Positions 25,839 to 34,453 are shown, counted from the stretch's first letter. The stretch: 64,000 nt of DNA from Modestobacter altitudinis (GCF_005930475.1 NZ_SJEW01000006.1:48639-112638), one strand, 5' to 3'. Notes: generated from the sequence alone by a model not told the origin. Numbers and translations are program-made.

Positions 25839-26110
25839 CCGGGCAGGTAGACGCCGGGCTCGTCGAGGGCGTGCTGCCACACCGGCGCGCCGGCGATCTT
25901 GACCTCGGCCGCCGACAGCGCCCGGCGGTAGGACCCGACGCCGTCCCAGGCGGTGTGCAGCGCGAACAGCTCGGGGTCCTCGGCGGCGCGACCCAGCTCG
26001 CCGTCCCGGAAGCCGGGCCGGGCGCGCAGCGCGGCCAGCAGGTCGGCGGCGGCGGCAACGACGGCCGGGACGTCGGCGGCCGGGACACGCAGGCGGGTGA
26101 CGGCGAACAC
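25835..26110 (-). CDS. Small ABM-fold (antibiotic biosynthesis monooxygenase-like) protein
   Basis: 91 residues from GTG with GGGGAG 7 bp upstream. Begins FAVTRLRVPAADVPAVVAAAADLLAALRARPGF and continues with GELGRAAEDPELFALHTAW, the ferredoxin-like dimeric barrel pattern of the ABM family. Catalysis cannot be judged. It shares a short intergenic region with the divergent smtB, so the Zur-like box there could affect this operon as well. Confidence 0.7.
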   Translation of the reverse strand: MFAVTRLRVPAADVPAVVAAAADLLAALRARPGFRDGELGRAAEDPELFALHTAWDGVGSYRRALSAAEVKIAGAPVWQHALDEPGVYLPG

Positions 26111-26144
26111 CGGCAGGCTCCCCTCCGCCGGCGCCCGGCGAGGT

Positions 26145-26159
26145 TGACAATGGTTCTCA
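26145..26159. promoter_or_regulatory. Zur-like operator upstream of smtB-zur
   Basis: TGACAATGGTTCTCA fits the actinobacterial Zur/FurB pattern TGAnAATnnTTnTCA, with arms complementary except at one variable position. It lies 20 bp before the chosen smtB start and 35 bp from the divergent ABM-fold gene. Zur is encoded in the operon itself, so autoregulation is likely. Confidence 0.7.
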
Positions 26160-26179
26160 TGCGCTCGGACGATGGTGCC

Positions 26180-26527
26180 ATGCCGGCGTCCGTGACCTCC
26201 CCGTCGCGGACCGTCCCGAGCGACGTGCAGGCGGCCAGCGAGCTGTTGACCGCGCTCGCGTCGCCGTTGCGGTTGTCGATCGTGACGCTGCTCGACGAGC
26301 ACGGCTCGCGCTGCGTGCACCAGCTGGTCGACGCCCTGGGCGTGCCGCAGCCGCTGGTCTCCCAGCACCTGCGGGTGCTGCGGGCGGCCGGGTTGGTCAC
26401 CGGGGAGCGCCGGCACCGGCAGGTCGACTACCGGCTGGTCGACGCGCACGTGGCGCACATCGTGCGGGACGCGATCGACCACGCCGGCCACGGTCGGCCG
26501 GTCGAGGCGACCGGGGCGACCGCCTGA
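26180..26527 (+). CDS. smtB: ArsR/SmtB-family zinc-responsive repressor
   Basis: 115 residues. The winged helix (CVHQLVDALGVPQPLVSQHLRVLRAAGLVTG) is close to mycobacterial SmtB (Rv2358). The alpha-5 metal site is present as DAHVAHIVRDAIDH (Asp, His, His, His spacing), so it should sense zinc or a similar metal and release DNA when metal is bound. ATG 26180 is preferred because ATG 26159 would overlap the Zur-like box and lacks a ribosome-binding site. The stop overlaps the zur start (TGATG): one operon, as in M. tuberculosis. Confidence 0.9.
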   Translation: MPASVTSPSRTVPSDVQAASELLTALASPLRLSIVTLLDEHGSRCVHQLVDALGVPQPLVSQHLRVLRAAGLVTGERRHRQVDYRLVDAHVAHIVRDAIDHAGHGRPVEATGATA

Positions 26528-26937
26528 TGGCCCGCACCACGCGCCAGCGCGCCGCCGTCGCCGCGGTGTTCGACGACCTGGACGGCTTCCACAGCGCCCA
26601 GGAGGTGCACGCCCGGCTGCGCACGGCGGGCGACGGGGTGGGGCTGTCGACGGTCTACCGCGCCGTCCAGGCGCTGGCCGACGACGGCGAGCTGGACTCG
26701 ATCCGCACCGACTCCGGCGAGGCGCTCTACCGCCGGTGCAGCACCCAGCACCACCACCACCTGGTCTGCCGGGTGTGCGGTCGCACCGTCGAGGTGGCCG
26801 GGCCGACGGTCGAGGCGTGGGCCGACCGGGTCGCCGGCGAGCACGGCTTCGCCGACGTCAGCCACACCTTGGAGATCGTCGGCACCTGCTCGCAGTGCCG
26901 CGCCGTGTCCGCTCAGGCGCTGCCGAACCTGCGCTGA
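26527..26937 (+). CDS. zur: Zinc uptake regulator, Fur family
   Basis: 136 residues. Fur fold with winged helix ([40 protein letters not shown]), metal-binding segment [17 protein letters not shown] and a second Cys pair CSQCRAVS for structural zinc. As Zur/FurB it represses zinc-uptake genes when zinc is plentiful. Co-translated with smtB. Its last 25 bp overlap the 3' end of the convergent uppS gene. Confidence 0.93.
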   Translation: MARTTRQRAAVAAVFDDLDGFHSAQEVHARLRTAGDGVGLSTVYRAVQALADDGELDSIRTDSGEALYRRCSTQHHHHLVCRVCGRTVEVAGPTVEAWADRVAGEHGFADVSHTLEIVGTCSQCRAVSAQALPNLR

Positions 26938-27677
26938 CGCGAGGCGTACTCCTCGCAGGCCTGCCACAGGTGCCGGCGGTCGAAGTCCGGCCACAGCGTG
27001 TCCAGGAAGACCAGTTCGGCGTAGGCGGCCTGCCAGAGCAGGAAGTTGCTGGTCCGGTTCTCCCCCGAGCTGCGCACGAACAGGTCGACGTCGGGCATGT
27101 CCGGCTCGTCGAGGAACCGGGCGACGGTCTTCTCGTCGACCTTGTCCGGGTTGATCCGGCCGGCGGCCACCTCGCGCGCGATCGCTGCGGCCGCGTCGGC
27201 GATCTCGGCCCGGCCGCCGTAGTTCACGCACATGGTGAGGGTCAGGACGTCGTTGTCCTGGGTCAGCTCCTCGGCGACCTCGAGCTCCTTGATCACGCTG
27301 CGCCAGAGCCTGGGACGGCGACCGGCCCAGCGCACCCGCACCCCGAGCTCGTGCATCTCGTCCCGGCGCCGGCGGATGACGTCGCGGTTGAAGCCCATCA
27401 GGAAGCGGACCTCGTCGGGGCTGCGCCGCCAGTTCTCGGTCGAGAACGCGTAGGCGCTGATCGCCCCGATGCCCAGCTCGATGGCACCCTCGACGCAGTC
27501 GAACAGCGACGCCTCGCCCGCCTCGTGCCCGGCGGTGCGCGGCAGCCCGCGCTGCTTCGCCCAACGGCCGTTGCCGTCCATCACGATCGCGACGTGGTGC
27601 GGCACCTTGTCGGCCGGGATCGGCGGCGGGGTGGCCCCCGACGGGTGCGGGTTCGGCTGCTTCACCTCCCGCTTCAC
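26913..27677 (-). CDS. uppS: Isoprenyl (polyprenyl) diphosphate synthase, cis type
   Basis: 254 residues, GTG start inside the recO stop (GTGA). Family signatures: [17 protein letters not shown] with the catalytic Asp, [15 protein letters not shown], and [15 protein letters not shown]. It makes the C50/C55 lipid carrier for cell-wall synthesis from isopentenyl diphosphate. M. tuberculosis has the equivalent Rv2361c in the same place. It overlaps zur tail-to-tail by 25 bp. Confidence 0.95.
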   Translation of the reverse strand: MKREVKQPNPHPSGATPPPIPADKVPHHVAIVMDGNGRWAKQRGLPRTAGHEAGEASLFDCVEGAIELGIGAISAYAFSTENWRRSPDEVRFLMGFNRDVIRRRRDEMHELGVRVRWAGRRPRLWRSVIKELEVAEELTQDNDVLTLTMCVNYGGRAEIADAAAAIAREVAAGRINPDKVDEKTVARFLDEPDMPDVDLFVRSSGENRTSNFLLWQAAYAELVFLDTLWPDFDRRHLWQACEEYASRQRRFGSA

Positions 27678-28420
27678 GTGCGGTCCACCAGCGGGAGCGA
27701 GCGCAGCCCGCGCTCCAGGTGCCACTGCAGCAGGGCGGCGACCAGACCGCTGCCCTCCCGGCGGTTGATGGCGAGGCTGGCCTCGGCCTGCCCCCAGTCG
27801 CCGGACAACAGTGCCTCCAGGAGTTCGATGGTGACCGGGCTCGGCATCGCCGAGCCGGTGGGCCGGCAGGACGGGCACACGGTGCCCCCGGCCGGGACGG
27901 AGAAGTGCCGGTGCGGACCGGCCTCGCCGCAGCGCGCGCAGTCGCCGAGGGCCGGTTCCCAGCCGGCCACCGACATCGCCCGCAGCAGGAACGCGTCCAG
28001 CACCAGCGGCGCCGGCTTCTGCCCCTCGGCCAGCGTGCGGAGCGCCCCGATGACGAGCAGGAACATCCGCAGCGACGGCTCCTTCTCCTCCGCCGTCAGC
28101 CGGTCGGCGGTCTCCAGCACCGCGGTGCCGGCGGTGTAGGCGCGGTAGTCGCCGACCACGGCCGGCCCGTAGGCGCGGATCGACTCGGCCTGGCTGACGA
28201 TGTCGAGGTTGCGCCCGGTGTAGAGCTGCAGGTCGACGTGGCTGAACGGCTCCAGCCTCGCCCCGAACTTGCTCTTGGTCCGGCGCACGCCCTTGGCCAC
28301 CGCGCGCACCTTGCCGGTGCGCCGGGTCAGCACGGTGACGATCCGGTCGGCCTCGCCGAGCTTCTGGGTGCGCAGGACGATGCCCTCGTCCCGGTAGAGC
28401 GCCTGCGGGGTCGTGGACAA
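27674..28420 (-). CDS. recO: Recombination mediator RecO
   Basis: 248 residues from a TTG placed one base after the era stop. OB-fold N-terminus ([23 protein letters not shown]...[16 protein letters not shown]) and zinc motif CARCG...CPSC at about 180-205. RecO loads RecA onto SSB-coated DNA with RecR. The era-recO-uppS order is conserved in actinobacteria. Confidence 0.94.
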   Translation of the reverse strand: MSTTPQALYRDEGIVLRTQKLGEADRIVTVLTRRTGKVRAVAKGVRRTKSKFGARLEPFSHVDLQLYTGRNLDIVSQAESIRAYGPAVVGDYRAYTAGTAVLETADRLTAEEKEPSLRMFLLVIGALRTLAEGQKPAPLVLDAFLLRAMSVAGWEPALGDCARCGEAGPHRHFSVPAGGTVCPSCRPTGSAMPSPVTIELLEALLSGDWGQAEASLAINRREGSGLVAALLQWHLERGLRSLPLVDRT

Positions 28421-28421
28421 C

Positions 28422-29339
28422 TCAGTAGCCGAGCCTGTTGAGCTTCTTCGGGTCGTCCTGCCACTCGCCCAGCACCGTCACGTGCAGGTCCAGGTGCACC
28501 CGGCCGCCCAGCAGCGTCTCCATGCCCACCCGGGCCTCGCTGCCGATCGCCTTGATCGTCTGCCCGCCCTTGCCCAGCAGCATCGGCTTCTGGCTGGCGC
28601 GCTCGACGTGCAGCAGCGCGTGCACCTCGGTGAAGACGGCCTCGGGGTCGCGCGGGTCGGGCTTGCGGATGAGCTCCTCGATGCTGACGGCGAGGGAGTG
28701 CGGCACCTCCTGGCGGACCTTCTCCAGCGCGGCCTCGCGCACCAGCTCGGCGAGCTGCCGCTCGACGTCTTCGTCGGTGGTCTGCTCCTCGGGGTACAGC
28801 GGCGGCCCCTCGGGCAGCAGCCCGATCAGCAGGTCCTCCAGCAGGCCGACCTGGTCACCGGAGACGGCGCTGACCGGCACGACCTCCCGGGCGTCGACGA
28901 GCTGGCTGGCCGCCAGCAGCTGCTCGGTGATGGCCTTCTTGCTCGCCGTGTCGGTCTTGGTGACGACGACGACGATGGGCGTGGACACCGCCTTGAGCTG
29001 GCGGGCGATGAACGCGTCACCGGACCCGACCGGCTGGTCGGCGGGGATGCAGAACACGATGACGTCGACGTCGGCCAGGGTGTCCCGGACCACGTCGTTC
29101 AGCCGCTGCCCCAGCAGGCTCTTGGGCTTGTGCAGCCCGGGGGTGTCGACCAGCACCAGCTGGCCGGCCGGGCGGTGCACCACCCCGCGGATGGCGTGCC
29201 GGGTGGTCTGGGGGCGGTTGCTGACGATGCCGACCTTCTCCCCCACCAGGGCGTTCGTCAGCGTGGTCTTGCCGGCGTTGGGCCGGCCGACCAGGCAGGC
29301 GAAGCCGCTGCGGTACGGCGGCTGATCGGGGAGGGTCAC
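28422..29339 (-). CDS. era: Ribosome-assembly GTPase Era
   Basis: 305 residues, GTG start after GGGAG. G motifs: GRPNAGKTT (G1), DTPGLHKPK (G3), TKTD (G4), SAVSG (G5). C-terminal KH domain with LGKGGQTIKAIGSEAR that binds 16S rRNA near its 3' end. It assists maturation of the 30S subunit. First gene of era-recO-uppS. Confidence 0.96.
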   Translation of the reverse strand: MTLPDQPPYRSGFACLVGRPNAGKTTLTNALVGEKVGIVSNRPQTTRHAIRGVVHRPAGQLVLVDTPGLHKPKSLLGQRLNDVVRDTLADVDVIVFCIPADQPVGSGDAFIARQLKAVSTPIVVVVTKTDTASKKAITEQLLAASQLVDAREVVPVSAVSGDQVGLLEDLLIGLLPEGPPLYPEEQTTDEDVERQLAELVREAALEKVRQEVPHSLAVSIEELIRKPDPRDPEAVFTEVHALLHVERASQKPMLLGKGGQTIKAIGSEARVGMETLLGGRVHLDLHVTVLGEWQDDPKKLNRLGY

Positions 29340-29423
29340 GCCGTCCAGTCTCCCACCCGGTACCGACGACCCGAGCCGGCTCGTCAGCCTGGCCACAGCG
29401 CGGCCCCGGTGACACCCTTGTGC

Positions 29424-29714
29424 ATGACCACGACCCAGGACATGCCCTCGGTCCACGACTGCACCGTGGACAGCTGTTCCTACAACGCCGACCACGGCTG
29501 CCACGCCGGCGCGATCACCATCGGCGGAGACCACGCCCACTGTGGGACCTTCGTCGAGATCTCCTTCCGCGCGGGGCTGGAGCGCACCGGCGTCGTCGGC
29601 GCCTGCCACCGGTCCGAGTGCGTGCACAACGACGTCCTCGAGTGCACGGCGGCGTCGGTGCAGGTGGGTTCGGCCGCGGACGCGGCCGACTGCCTCACCT
29701 ACCGCCCCCGCTGA
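29424..29714 (+). CDS. DUF1540-domain small cysteine-rich protein
   Basis: 96 residues. Two DUF1540-type units, each with four Cys: CTVDSCSYNADHGCHAGAI and CHRSECVHNDVLECTAASVQVG. The domain probably binds a metal; its function is unknown. The ATG has no strong ribosome-binding site, and the gene is divergent from era, so the 84-bp gap should hold both promoters. Confidence 0.85.
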   Translation: MTTTQDMPSVHDCTVDSCSYNADHGCHAGAITIGGDHAHCGTFVEISFRAGLERTGVVGACHRSECVHNDVLECTAASVQVGSAADAADCLTYRPR

Positions 29715-29736
29715 CCCCGGGACGCCCGCGGGTCGC

Positions 29737-30165
29737 TCAGGACGCGAGCAGCTCGAGCCGGCGGGGGTCGGGCACCTGCTCCACCGCGAGGGTGGCCGTG
29801 CGGAGGGCGGCGTCGGCCACCCCCAGCACGGCGACCGGGTCGTCGTCGTCGACGAGCACTGCGCTGCCGGCCGCGGCGACCGGGCGCAGGGCGGCGAGCA
29901 CCCGCCGCCGCTCCGGCGCGGGCAGCCCGGCGGTGAGCCGGTCGACCAGGACCACCGGTGCGGCCTGGGCGAGCGCTGCCTCGACGGCGCCGAGCCGGGC
30001 CGGCACGTCGTCGCCGGCCGCGGCCGACAGCCGCAGCACGGGCAGCGCGCCGTGGCCCTCCCCGCAGCGGGCACTGCCCGGGTCGAGGGCGGCGAGCACG
30101 GCGGCACGTTCCGCCGACGGTCCCAGCAGCACGGTCACACCGCCGACCGGCAGTCGCAGTCCCAT
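29737..30165 (-). CDS. IdeR-box-controlled protein resembling a degenerate ABC ATPase
   Basis: 142 residues. The layout mimics a shortened ABC ATPase: GVTVLLGPSAERAAVLAAL where a P-loop would be (the GKS/T is lost), APVVLVDRLTAGLPAPERRR at the Walker B/D-loop position, and GSAVLVDDDDPVAVLGVADAAL at the H-loop position, with no signature motif. It probably cannot hydrolyse ATP. The ATG has an ideal GAGGAGG site. A DtxR/IdeR-type box lies just upstream, so expression should rise when iron is low. Function unknown. Confidence 0.7.
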   Translation of the reverse strand: MGLRLPVGGVTVLLGPSAERAAVLAALDPGSARCGEGHGALPVLRLSAAAGDDVPARLGAVEAALAQAAPVVLVDRLTAGLPAPERRRVLAALRPVAAAGSAVLVDDDDPVAVLGVADAALRTATLAVEQVPDPRRLELLAS

Positions 30166-30182
30166 GAACTCCTCCTCGTTCC

Positions 30183-30201
30183 TGAGGAAAGGCTAACCTT
30201 C
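30183..30201. promoter_or_regulatory. DtxR/IdeR-type iron box
   Basis: On the minus strand GAAGGTTAGCCTTTCCTCA agrees with the 19-bp IdeR consensus TTAGGTTAGSCTAACCTAA at 14 positions, including the whole left half core AGGTTAGC. It lies 18 bp before the start of the gene at 29737-30165, where a bound repressor would block transcription. Confidence 0.7.
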
Positions 30202-30254
30202 CTGCCGCGGTGCCGCCGACCGGCCGGGTCCGCCACCTCTGGGACGATGGCCGC

Positions 30255-30854
30255 ATGCCCGCCCGGTCCCGACGTGAGAACGGTGAGCCCCTGGTGGTCC
30301 GGGCGGCGCTCGACCGGGAGCGGCACGTCAGCCAGGTGACCAGTTACGGCTACCTCGCCCGGCGCGGCCCCAAGCGGCACGTCACGGTGACCCCGCGCCC
30401 GCTGCGGTACTGGCAGTACGACCCGGCACGCCCGTGGGTGGTGGCGGTGACCGTGCTCGCCGTCGTGGTCTGGCTGGCGTTCCTGGGCTGGCGGGACGGT
30501 GGGACCGCCGCCGCCGACGAGGCGCCCCTGGCGATCGGGCTGGCGGTCGTCGTGCTGCTCGGGGCGACCGGCCGGTTCACCATCGGCGACCACGCCGTCT
30601 CCACCGACATCGCCGGTCTGCGGCAGGTGTCCTCCTTCGGCGTCGTCCCGCTCGTGCTGGTGTCCGATGTGGTCGAGGGCCGCGCCCCGCAGGGCTGGCC
30701 GACGCCGAAGGGGCGCGGCGGCTGGTGGCCCGGGCGGCGCCGCATCAGCGTGCGGCACCTGGACGCCGACGGGCTCACCGAGAAGGCCTTCACCGTCTGG
30801 GTGCGCGACCCGGCCGCCGTGGCCGACGCCCTCGGCCGACCGCTGCCCCGCTAG
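30255..30854 (+). CDS. Membrane protein with two transmembrane helices
   Basis: 199 residues. A basic N-terminus is followed by two adjacent hydrophobic helices (WVVAVTVLAVVVWLAFLGW and APLAIGLAVVVLLGATGRF), then a beta-rich C-terminal domain (TIGDHAVSTDIAGL...VPLVLVSDVVEG) like the PH-like DUF3093/bPH groups. Function unknown. Ends in TAG, overlapping tail-to-tail by 4 bp with the response-regulator gene. The upstream 53 bp contain the IdeR box, which could also affect this gene. Confidence 0.65.
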   Translation: MPARSRRENGEPLVVRAALDRERHVSQVTSYGYLARRGPKRHVTVTPRPLRYWQYDPARPWVVAVTVLAVVVWLAFLGWRDGGTAAADEAPLAIGLAVVVLLGATGRFTIGDHAVSTDIAGLRQVSSFGVVPLVLVSDVVEGRAPQGWPTPKGRGGWWPGRRRISVRHLDADGLTEKAFTVWVRDPAAVADALGRPLPR

Positions 30855-31510
30855 TCCTCCTCCAGTCCCGGGGTCAGCAGCCGGGCGCGGGTGGCCCGGC
30901 GGACGGCGTCCAGCCGGGACGTCGACCCCAGCTTGTTGTTGATGTTGGACAGGTGCCGCTTCACGGTGCCCTCGCTGATCTGCAGCTCACCGGCGATCGC
31001 CTGGTTGGACCGGGCGCGGGAGACCAGGGTGAGCACCTCGAGCTCGCGGGCCGACAGCACCGAGGCACCCGGGGCCGCCAGCCCGGCCAGCCCGCCGCGG
31101 GAGACCGACAAGGTCACCATGTCCGGCGCTCCCCCGGTGCTGGCCCGGATGGCCGAGACCAGCTCGTGGTGCCCGATCGTCTTGATCAGGTAGGCGGAGG
31201 CGCCGCGCAGCAGCAGCTGGCGGGCCAGCGTCGTGTTCTCGTGCATGGTCAGCACGACGATCCGGGTGGACGGCGAGGCGCTGCGGATCTCCACCAGCGA
31301 GGTCAGCACCGACTGCCCGGGCATCTCGACGTCGAGCAGGACGACGTCCGGGCGGTGCTCGCGGGTCAGCCGGACGGCGTCCTCCCCGTTGGCGCCCTCG
31401 GCGACCACCTCGATGCCCTCATGGACCGCGAGCAGGGCGCCGAGGCTCTCCCGGAAGAGCCGGTGGTCGTCGACGAGGAGCACCCGCAGGGCCTGCGGCG
31501 CGCCGGTCAT
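30851..31510 (-). CDS. NarL/LuxR-family response regulator
   Basis: 219 residues. Receiver domain with VLLVDDHRLF, phosphoacceptor Asp in VVLLDVEMPG, Thr in VVLTMHENT and Lys in YLIKTI; LuxR helix-turn-helix at the C-terminus (LSARELEVLTLVSRARSNQAIAGELQISEGTVKRHLSNINNKL). It is the DNA-binding partner of the kinase at 31507, whose stop it overlaps by 4 bp. The target genes are unknown. Confidence 0.93.
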   Translation of the reverse strand: MTGAPQALRVLLVDDHRLFRESLGALLAVHEGIEVVAEGANGEDAVRLTREHRPDVVLLDVEMPGQSVLTSLVEIRSASPSTRIVVLTMHENTTLARQLLLRGASAYLIKTIGHHELVSAIRASTGGAPDMVTLSVSRGGLAGLAAPGASVLSARELEVLTLVSRARSNQAIAGELQISEGTVKRHLSNINNKLGSTSRLDAVRRATRARLLTPGLEED

Positions 31511-32538
31511 GCCGCCCTCGGCAGCGGCACGGTCAGCGCCAACCGGACCCCGCCGGGTCCGGCCTGCAGCAGCACGTCCCCGCCCAACCCCTCCGCGCGT
31601 TCCTGCATCGACGCCAGGCCGACGGTGCGGCTGCCGTCGACCGCGGACGGGTCGAAGCCCGACCCGTCGTCGGCCACCGTCGCCCGCAGCCGTCCCTCGG
31701 CCACCTCGACGTCCACGTCGAGCCGGGTGGCACCGGCGGCGTGCAGCAGCGAGTTGCGGACCGCCTCCCGGATGATCAGGTAGCTCTCCTCCTTCACGTG
31801 GGCGGGCAGCGGGTGCGCGTGCTCGCCGGCGTCGGTGAACGTCACCTCCCGGCCGGCCGGGACGGCGAAGTCCAGGTACTCCTGCAGCGCCTGGCCCAGG
31901 CTCCGCGGCCCGACGACGTCGCGCAGCCGGGTGGCCATGCCGCGCACCTCGTTGAGGGTGTCCAGCAGCACCTGGCGGGTGTTGCGCAGCCGGCCGACGT
32001 CGGGGGTCTGGCCGCTGGCGAGCAGGTGCAGGGCCAGGTCGACGCCCTGCATCGCGGCGCCGATGCCGTGGCTGGTGGAGTCGTGCAGGTCACGGGCGAC
32101 CCGTCGGCGCTCGTCCCGGTTGGCGTCGCTGAGCCGGGCCAGCAGGACGTCGACGTAGGCCACCGCGGCCGGCAGCACCAGGGCGTCGATGACCTCGTGC
32201 AGCACCACGGCGACCCGCTCGGCGGGCAGCTCCGGGTGGGCAGCGGCCAGCGGCGGCAGCGCCGCGCGGAACAGCAGGCCGGCCGCGCGCAGTGACTCGG
32301 CCGGGTGCACGCCGGTGCGGGCCCGGGCCGCACCGACGTCCGGGCCGACCGGGGCGACCGGCATCGGCATCCCCCGCAGCCGGGCGTGCGCGACCCGGAG
32401 GACGGCGGCCGCCCGCGCGCCGAGCTCGGCGCGGGTGTCGTCGTCACCGGCCAGCCGCGGGGCGACCTCGGCCACCCGGGCGACGAAGGCCGCGACCACG
32501 GCGGCGTCGCCCTCGCCGTCCCGGTCATCGGCCGTCAT
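31507..32538 (-). CDS. Soluble HisKA_3 sensor histidine kinase
   Basis: 343 residues, no transmembrane segment. An unrecognised N-terminal helical region (about 1-150) precedes the HisKA_3 dimerisation motif RVARDLHDSTSHGIGAAMQ with the phosphorylated His, and the HATPase with DDGSGFDPS and GLASMQERAEGLGG. It should detect a cytoplasmic signal. Paired by overlap with the response regulator. The pair separates era from its usual neighbours (cytidine-deaminase-like, CNNM), an insertion relative to the mycobacterial order. Confidence 0.92.
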   Translation of the reverse strand: MTADDRDGEGDAAVVAAFVARVAEVAPRLAGDDDTRAELGARAAAVLRVAHARLRGMPMPVAPVGPDVGAARARTGVHPAESLRAAGLLFRAALPPLAAAHPELPAERVAVVLHEVIDALVLPAAVAYVDVLLARLSDANRDERRRVARDLHDSTSHGIGAAMQGVDLALHLLASGQTPDVGRLRNTRQVLLDTLNEVRGMATRLRDVVGPRSLGQALQEYLDFAVPAGREVTFTDAGEHAHPLPAHVKEESYLIIREAVRNSLLHAAGATRLDVDVEVAEGRLRATVADDGSGFDPSAVDGSRTVGLASMQERAEGLGGDVLLQAGPGGVRLALTVPLPRAA

Positions 32539-32562
32539 CCCGGCACGCCCGGCAGCACCGCC

Positions 32563-32616
32563 GGCCCCCTCCCGGCACCCGCCGCGAGCCTGCGAGTGGT
32601 GGGCAGGAGGGGGTCC
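32563..32616 (-). repeat. Dispersed double-stem repeat, copy A
   Basis: Outer stem GGCCCCCTCC / GGAGGGGGTCC around a conserved centre (CGCCGCGAGCCTGCGAGTGGTGGG) that itself pairs. It lies 62 bp after the stop of the gene at 32679. Copies B and C are at 33047 and 50753. Read on the minus strand all begin AGGACCC. Confidence 0.75.
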
Positions 32617-32678
32617 TTGTGCATGCGCGCACGATAGGGGAACGACCCCGTCCTGTTGCCTGGACGGTGTCGGGTGGG

Positions 32679-33020
32679 TCACACGGCGGTGCTGTGGACC
32701 GCGCCGTCCGGGCCGGCCAGCAGCACCGGTGCCGACGGCGTCAGGTCGTGCACGGCGGCCAGCCCGGCCGGCTCCACCGACTCCGCGCTGCTCACCACGG
32801 CGGCGGCCTCCAGGCCCTGCACCCCGCTGGACACTGCGGCCGCGACCGCCGCCTGCAGCGCCGACAGCTGCAGCGACGCCAGGGAGACCGTCGCCGCCAG
32901 GTAGGTGCGGCCGTCGGTGTCCCGCACCGCGGCCCCCTCGGCCGCACCGGTCCGGCCACGGGCCGACCGGGCCAGGGTGATCAGCTTGGCGTCCTCGGGG
33001 TCCAGCTCTGCGGCGGTCAC
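32679..33020 (-). CDS. Cytidine-deaminase-like small protein
   Basis: 113 residues, related to M. tuberculosis Rv2365c, which sits in the same place between era and the CNNM gene. The fold of cytidine deaminase is suggested by GAAVRDTDGRTYLAATVSLASLQLSALQAAVAAAVSSG, but the catalytic HAE and PCxxC zinc ligands of true deaminases are absent. It is probably not an active zinc deaminase. Role unknown. Confidence 0.8.
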   Translation of the reverse strand: MTAAELDPEDAKLITLARSARGRTGAAEGAAVRDTDGRTYLAATVSLASLQLSALQAAVAAAVSSGVQGLEAAAVVSSAESVEPAGLAAVHDLTPSAPVLLAGPDGAVHSTAV

Positions 33021-33046
33021 CAGAGGAGTCTCCCGTCCGTCGGTCC

Positions 33047-33102
33047 GGCCCTCCCGCAGGGGCCCGCCGCGAGCGTGCGAGCGGTGGGGGGCGGGAGGGT
33101 CC
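33047..33102 (-). repeat. Dispersed double-stem repeat, copy B
   Basis: Outer stem GGCCCTCCCGC / GCGGGAGGGTCC around the same centre (CCGCCGCGAGCGTGCGAGCGGTGGG). It begins 4 bp after the stop of the CNNM gene. The outer stem differs from copies A and C on both arms at once. Confidence 0.78.
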
Positions 33103-33106
33103 TTCC

Positions 33107-34453
33107 TCAGCCTTCCACGGCGGCGTGCTCACGCTCCCGGGCGGGCTGCTCGGCAGCGGCCTCGTCGTCGGCGCCCACCTCGGGCACCCGGCAGACCAGG
33201 ATCGTGTCGATCTGGTTGCGCCGGCCGCCGGTGCTCTCGGCGACCAGCCGGAGCCCGCCGACCACGGCCTCGGACCCCTCGATCGGCACCACGCCCAGCT
33301 CGCGGGCGAGCAGCCCACCGACGGTCTCGACGCCGTCGTCCTCGGGCAGCTCGACCTTGAACAGGTCAGCGAGGTCCTCGACGGGGAGCCGCGCGGTGAT
33401 CCGCACCGACCCGTCGGGCAGCTCCTCGACCGGGGGGCGCTGCACGGCGTCGTGCTCGTCGGCGATCTCGCCGACGATCTCCTCGAGGATGTCCTCGATC
33501 GTGACCAGCCCGGCGAAGCCGCCGTACTCGTCGACGACGACCGCCATGTGGGTGCGCGAGGCCTGCATCGCCCGGAGCAGCTCGTCGACCGGCTTGGACT
33601 CGGGCACGAACGTGGCCGGGCGCATCAGGTCCTCGACCCGCGGCTCGCTGGCCCGGGAGTCCGAGGAGCCCTGCGAGCGCCGCACCAGGTCCTTCATGAA
33701 GACCACGCCGACGATGTCGTCGACGTTCTCGCCGATCACCGGCAGCCGGCTGAAGCCGCTGCGCAGGCAGAGCGCCAGGGCCTGGCGCAGGGTCTTGCCG
33801 CGCTCGATCCACACCACGTCGGGCCGGGGCACCATCACCTCGCGGGCGATGGTGTCACCGAGCTCGAAGACGCCGTGGATCATGTTGCGCTCGCCGGCCT
33901 CGACGACGCCGCGCTCCTCGGCCATGTCGACCAGCTCGCGCAGCTCGACCTCGCTGCTGAACGGGCCGTCCCGGTAGCCGCGCCCCGGGGTGATCGCGTT
34001 GCCGACCAGGATCAGCAGCGTCGCGATCGGCCCGAGCACCCGGCCCAGCAACCGGATCAGCGGCGCCGCCGCCATCGCCACCGAGTAGGCGTGCTGCCGA
34101 CCGATCGTGCGGGGGCCGACGCCGATGAGCACGTAGCTGACCACCGTCATCACCGCGATCGCGGTGAGCGAGGCGACGGCCAGCCCGTCGACGAGCCGGT
34201 ACACGACCAGCGCGACCAGCACGGTCGCCGCGCTCTCGCAGGCGATCCGGAGCAGCAGCAGCAGCGCGACGTGCCGCGCCCGCTCCTCCATGACCACGCC
34301 CAGCGCGCCGGCACGCTTGGCCCCGTCGCGGCGGAGCTCGTCGACGCGGGCCTTGCTCAGCCGCTGCAGCGCGGCGTCGAGCGCGGCGAAGACGCCGGCG
34401 ACCAGCACCAGGGCGACGGCGATCACCAGCAGGACGATCGCGGTCGCGCTCAT
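33107..34453 (-). CDS. CNNM/CorC-type membrane protein with CBS domains
   Basis: 448 residues. An N-terminal DUF21/CNNM membrane domain with about four hydrophobic helices (about 1-140), two CBS repeats ([20 protein letters not shown]..., [21 protein letters not shown]...), then a CorC/HlyC C-terminal domain ([23 protein letters not shown]). The family is linked to magnesium/cobalt transport or sensing. Corresponds to Rv2366c. The ATG overlaps the ybeY stop by 4 bp. Confidence 0.92.
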   Translation of the reverse strand: MSATAIVLLVIAVALVLVAGVFAALDAALQRLSKARVDELRRDGAKRAGALGVVMEERARHVALLLLLRIACESAATVLVALVVYRLVDGLAVASLTAIAVMTVVSYVLIGVGPRTIGRQHAYSVAMAAAPLIRLLGRVLGPIATLLILVGNAITPGRGYRDGPFSSEVELRELVDMAEERGVVEAGERNMIHGVFELGDTIAREVMVPRPDVVWIERGKTLRQALALCLRSGFSRLPVIGENVDDIVGVVFMKDLVRRSQGSSDSRASEPRVEDLMRPATFVPESKPVDELLRAMQASRTHMAVVVDEYGGFAGLVTIEDILEEIVGEIADEHDAVQRPPVEELPDGSVRITARLPVEDLADLFKVELPEDDGVETVGGLLARELGVVPIEGSEAVVGGLRLVAESTGGRRNQIDTILVCRVPEVGADDEAAAEQPAREREHAAVEG

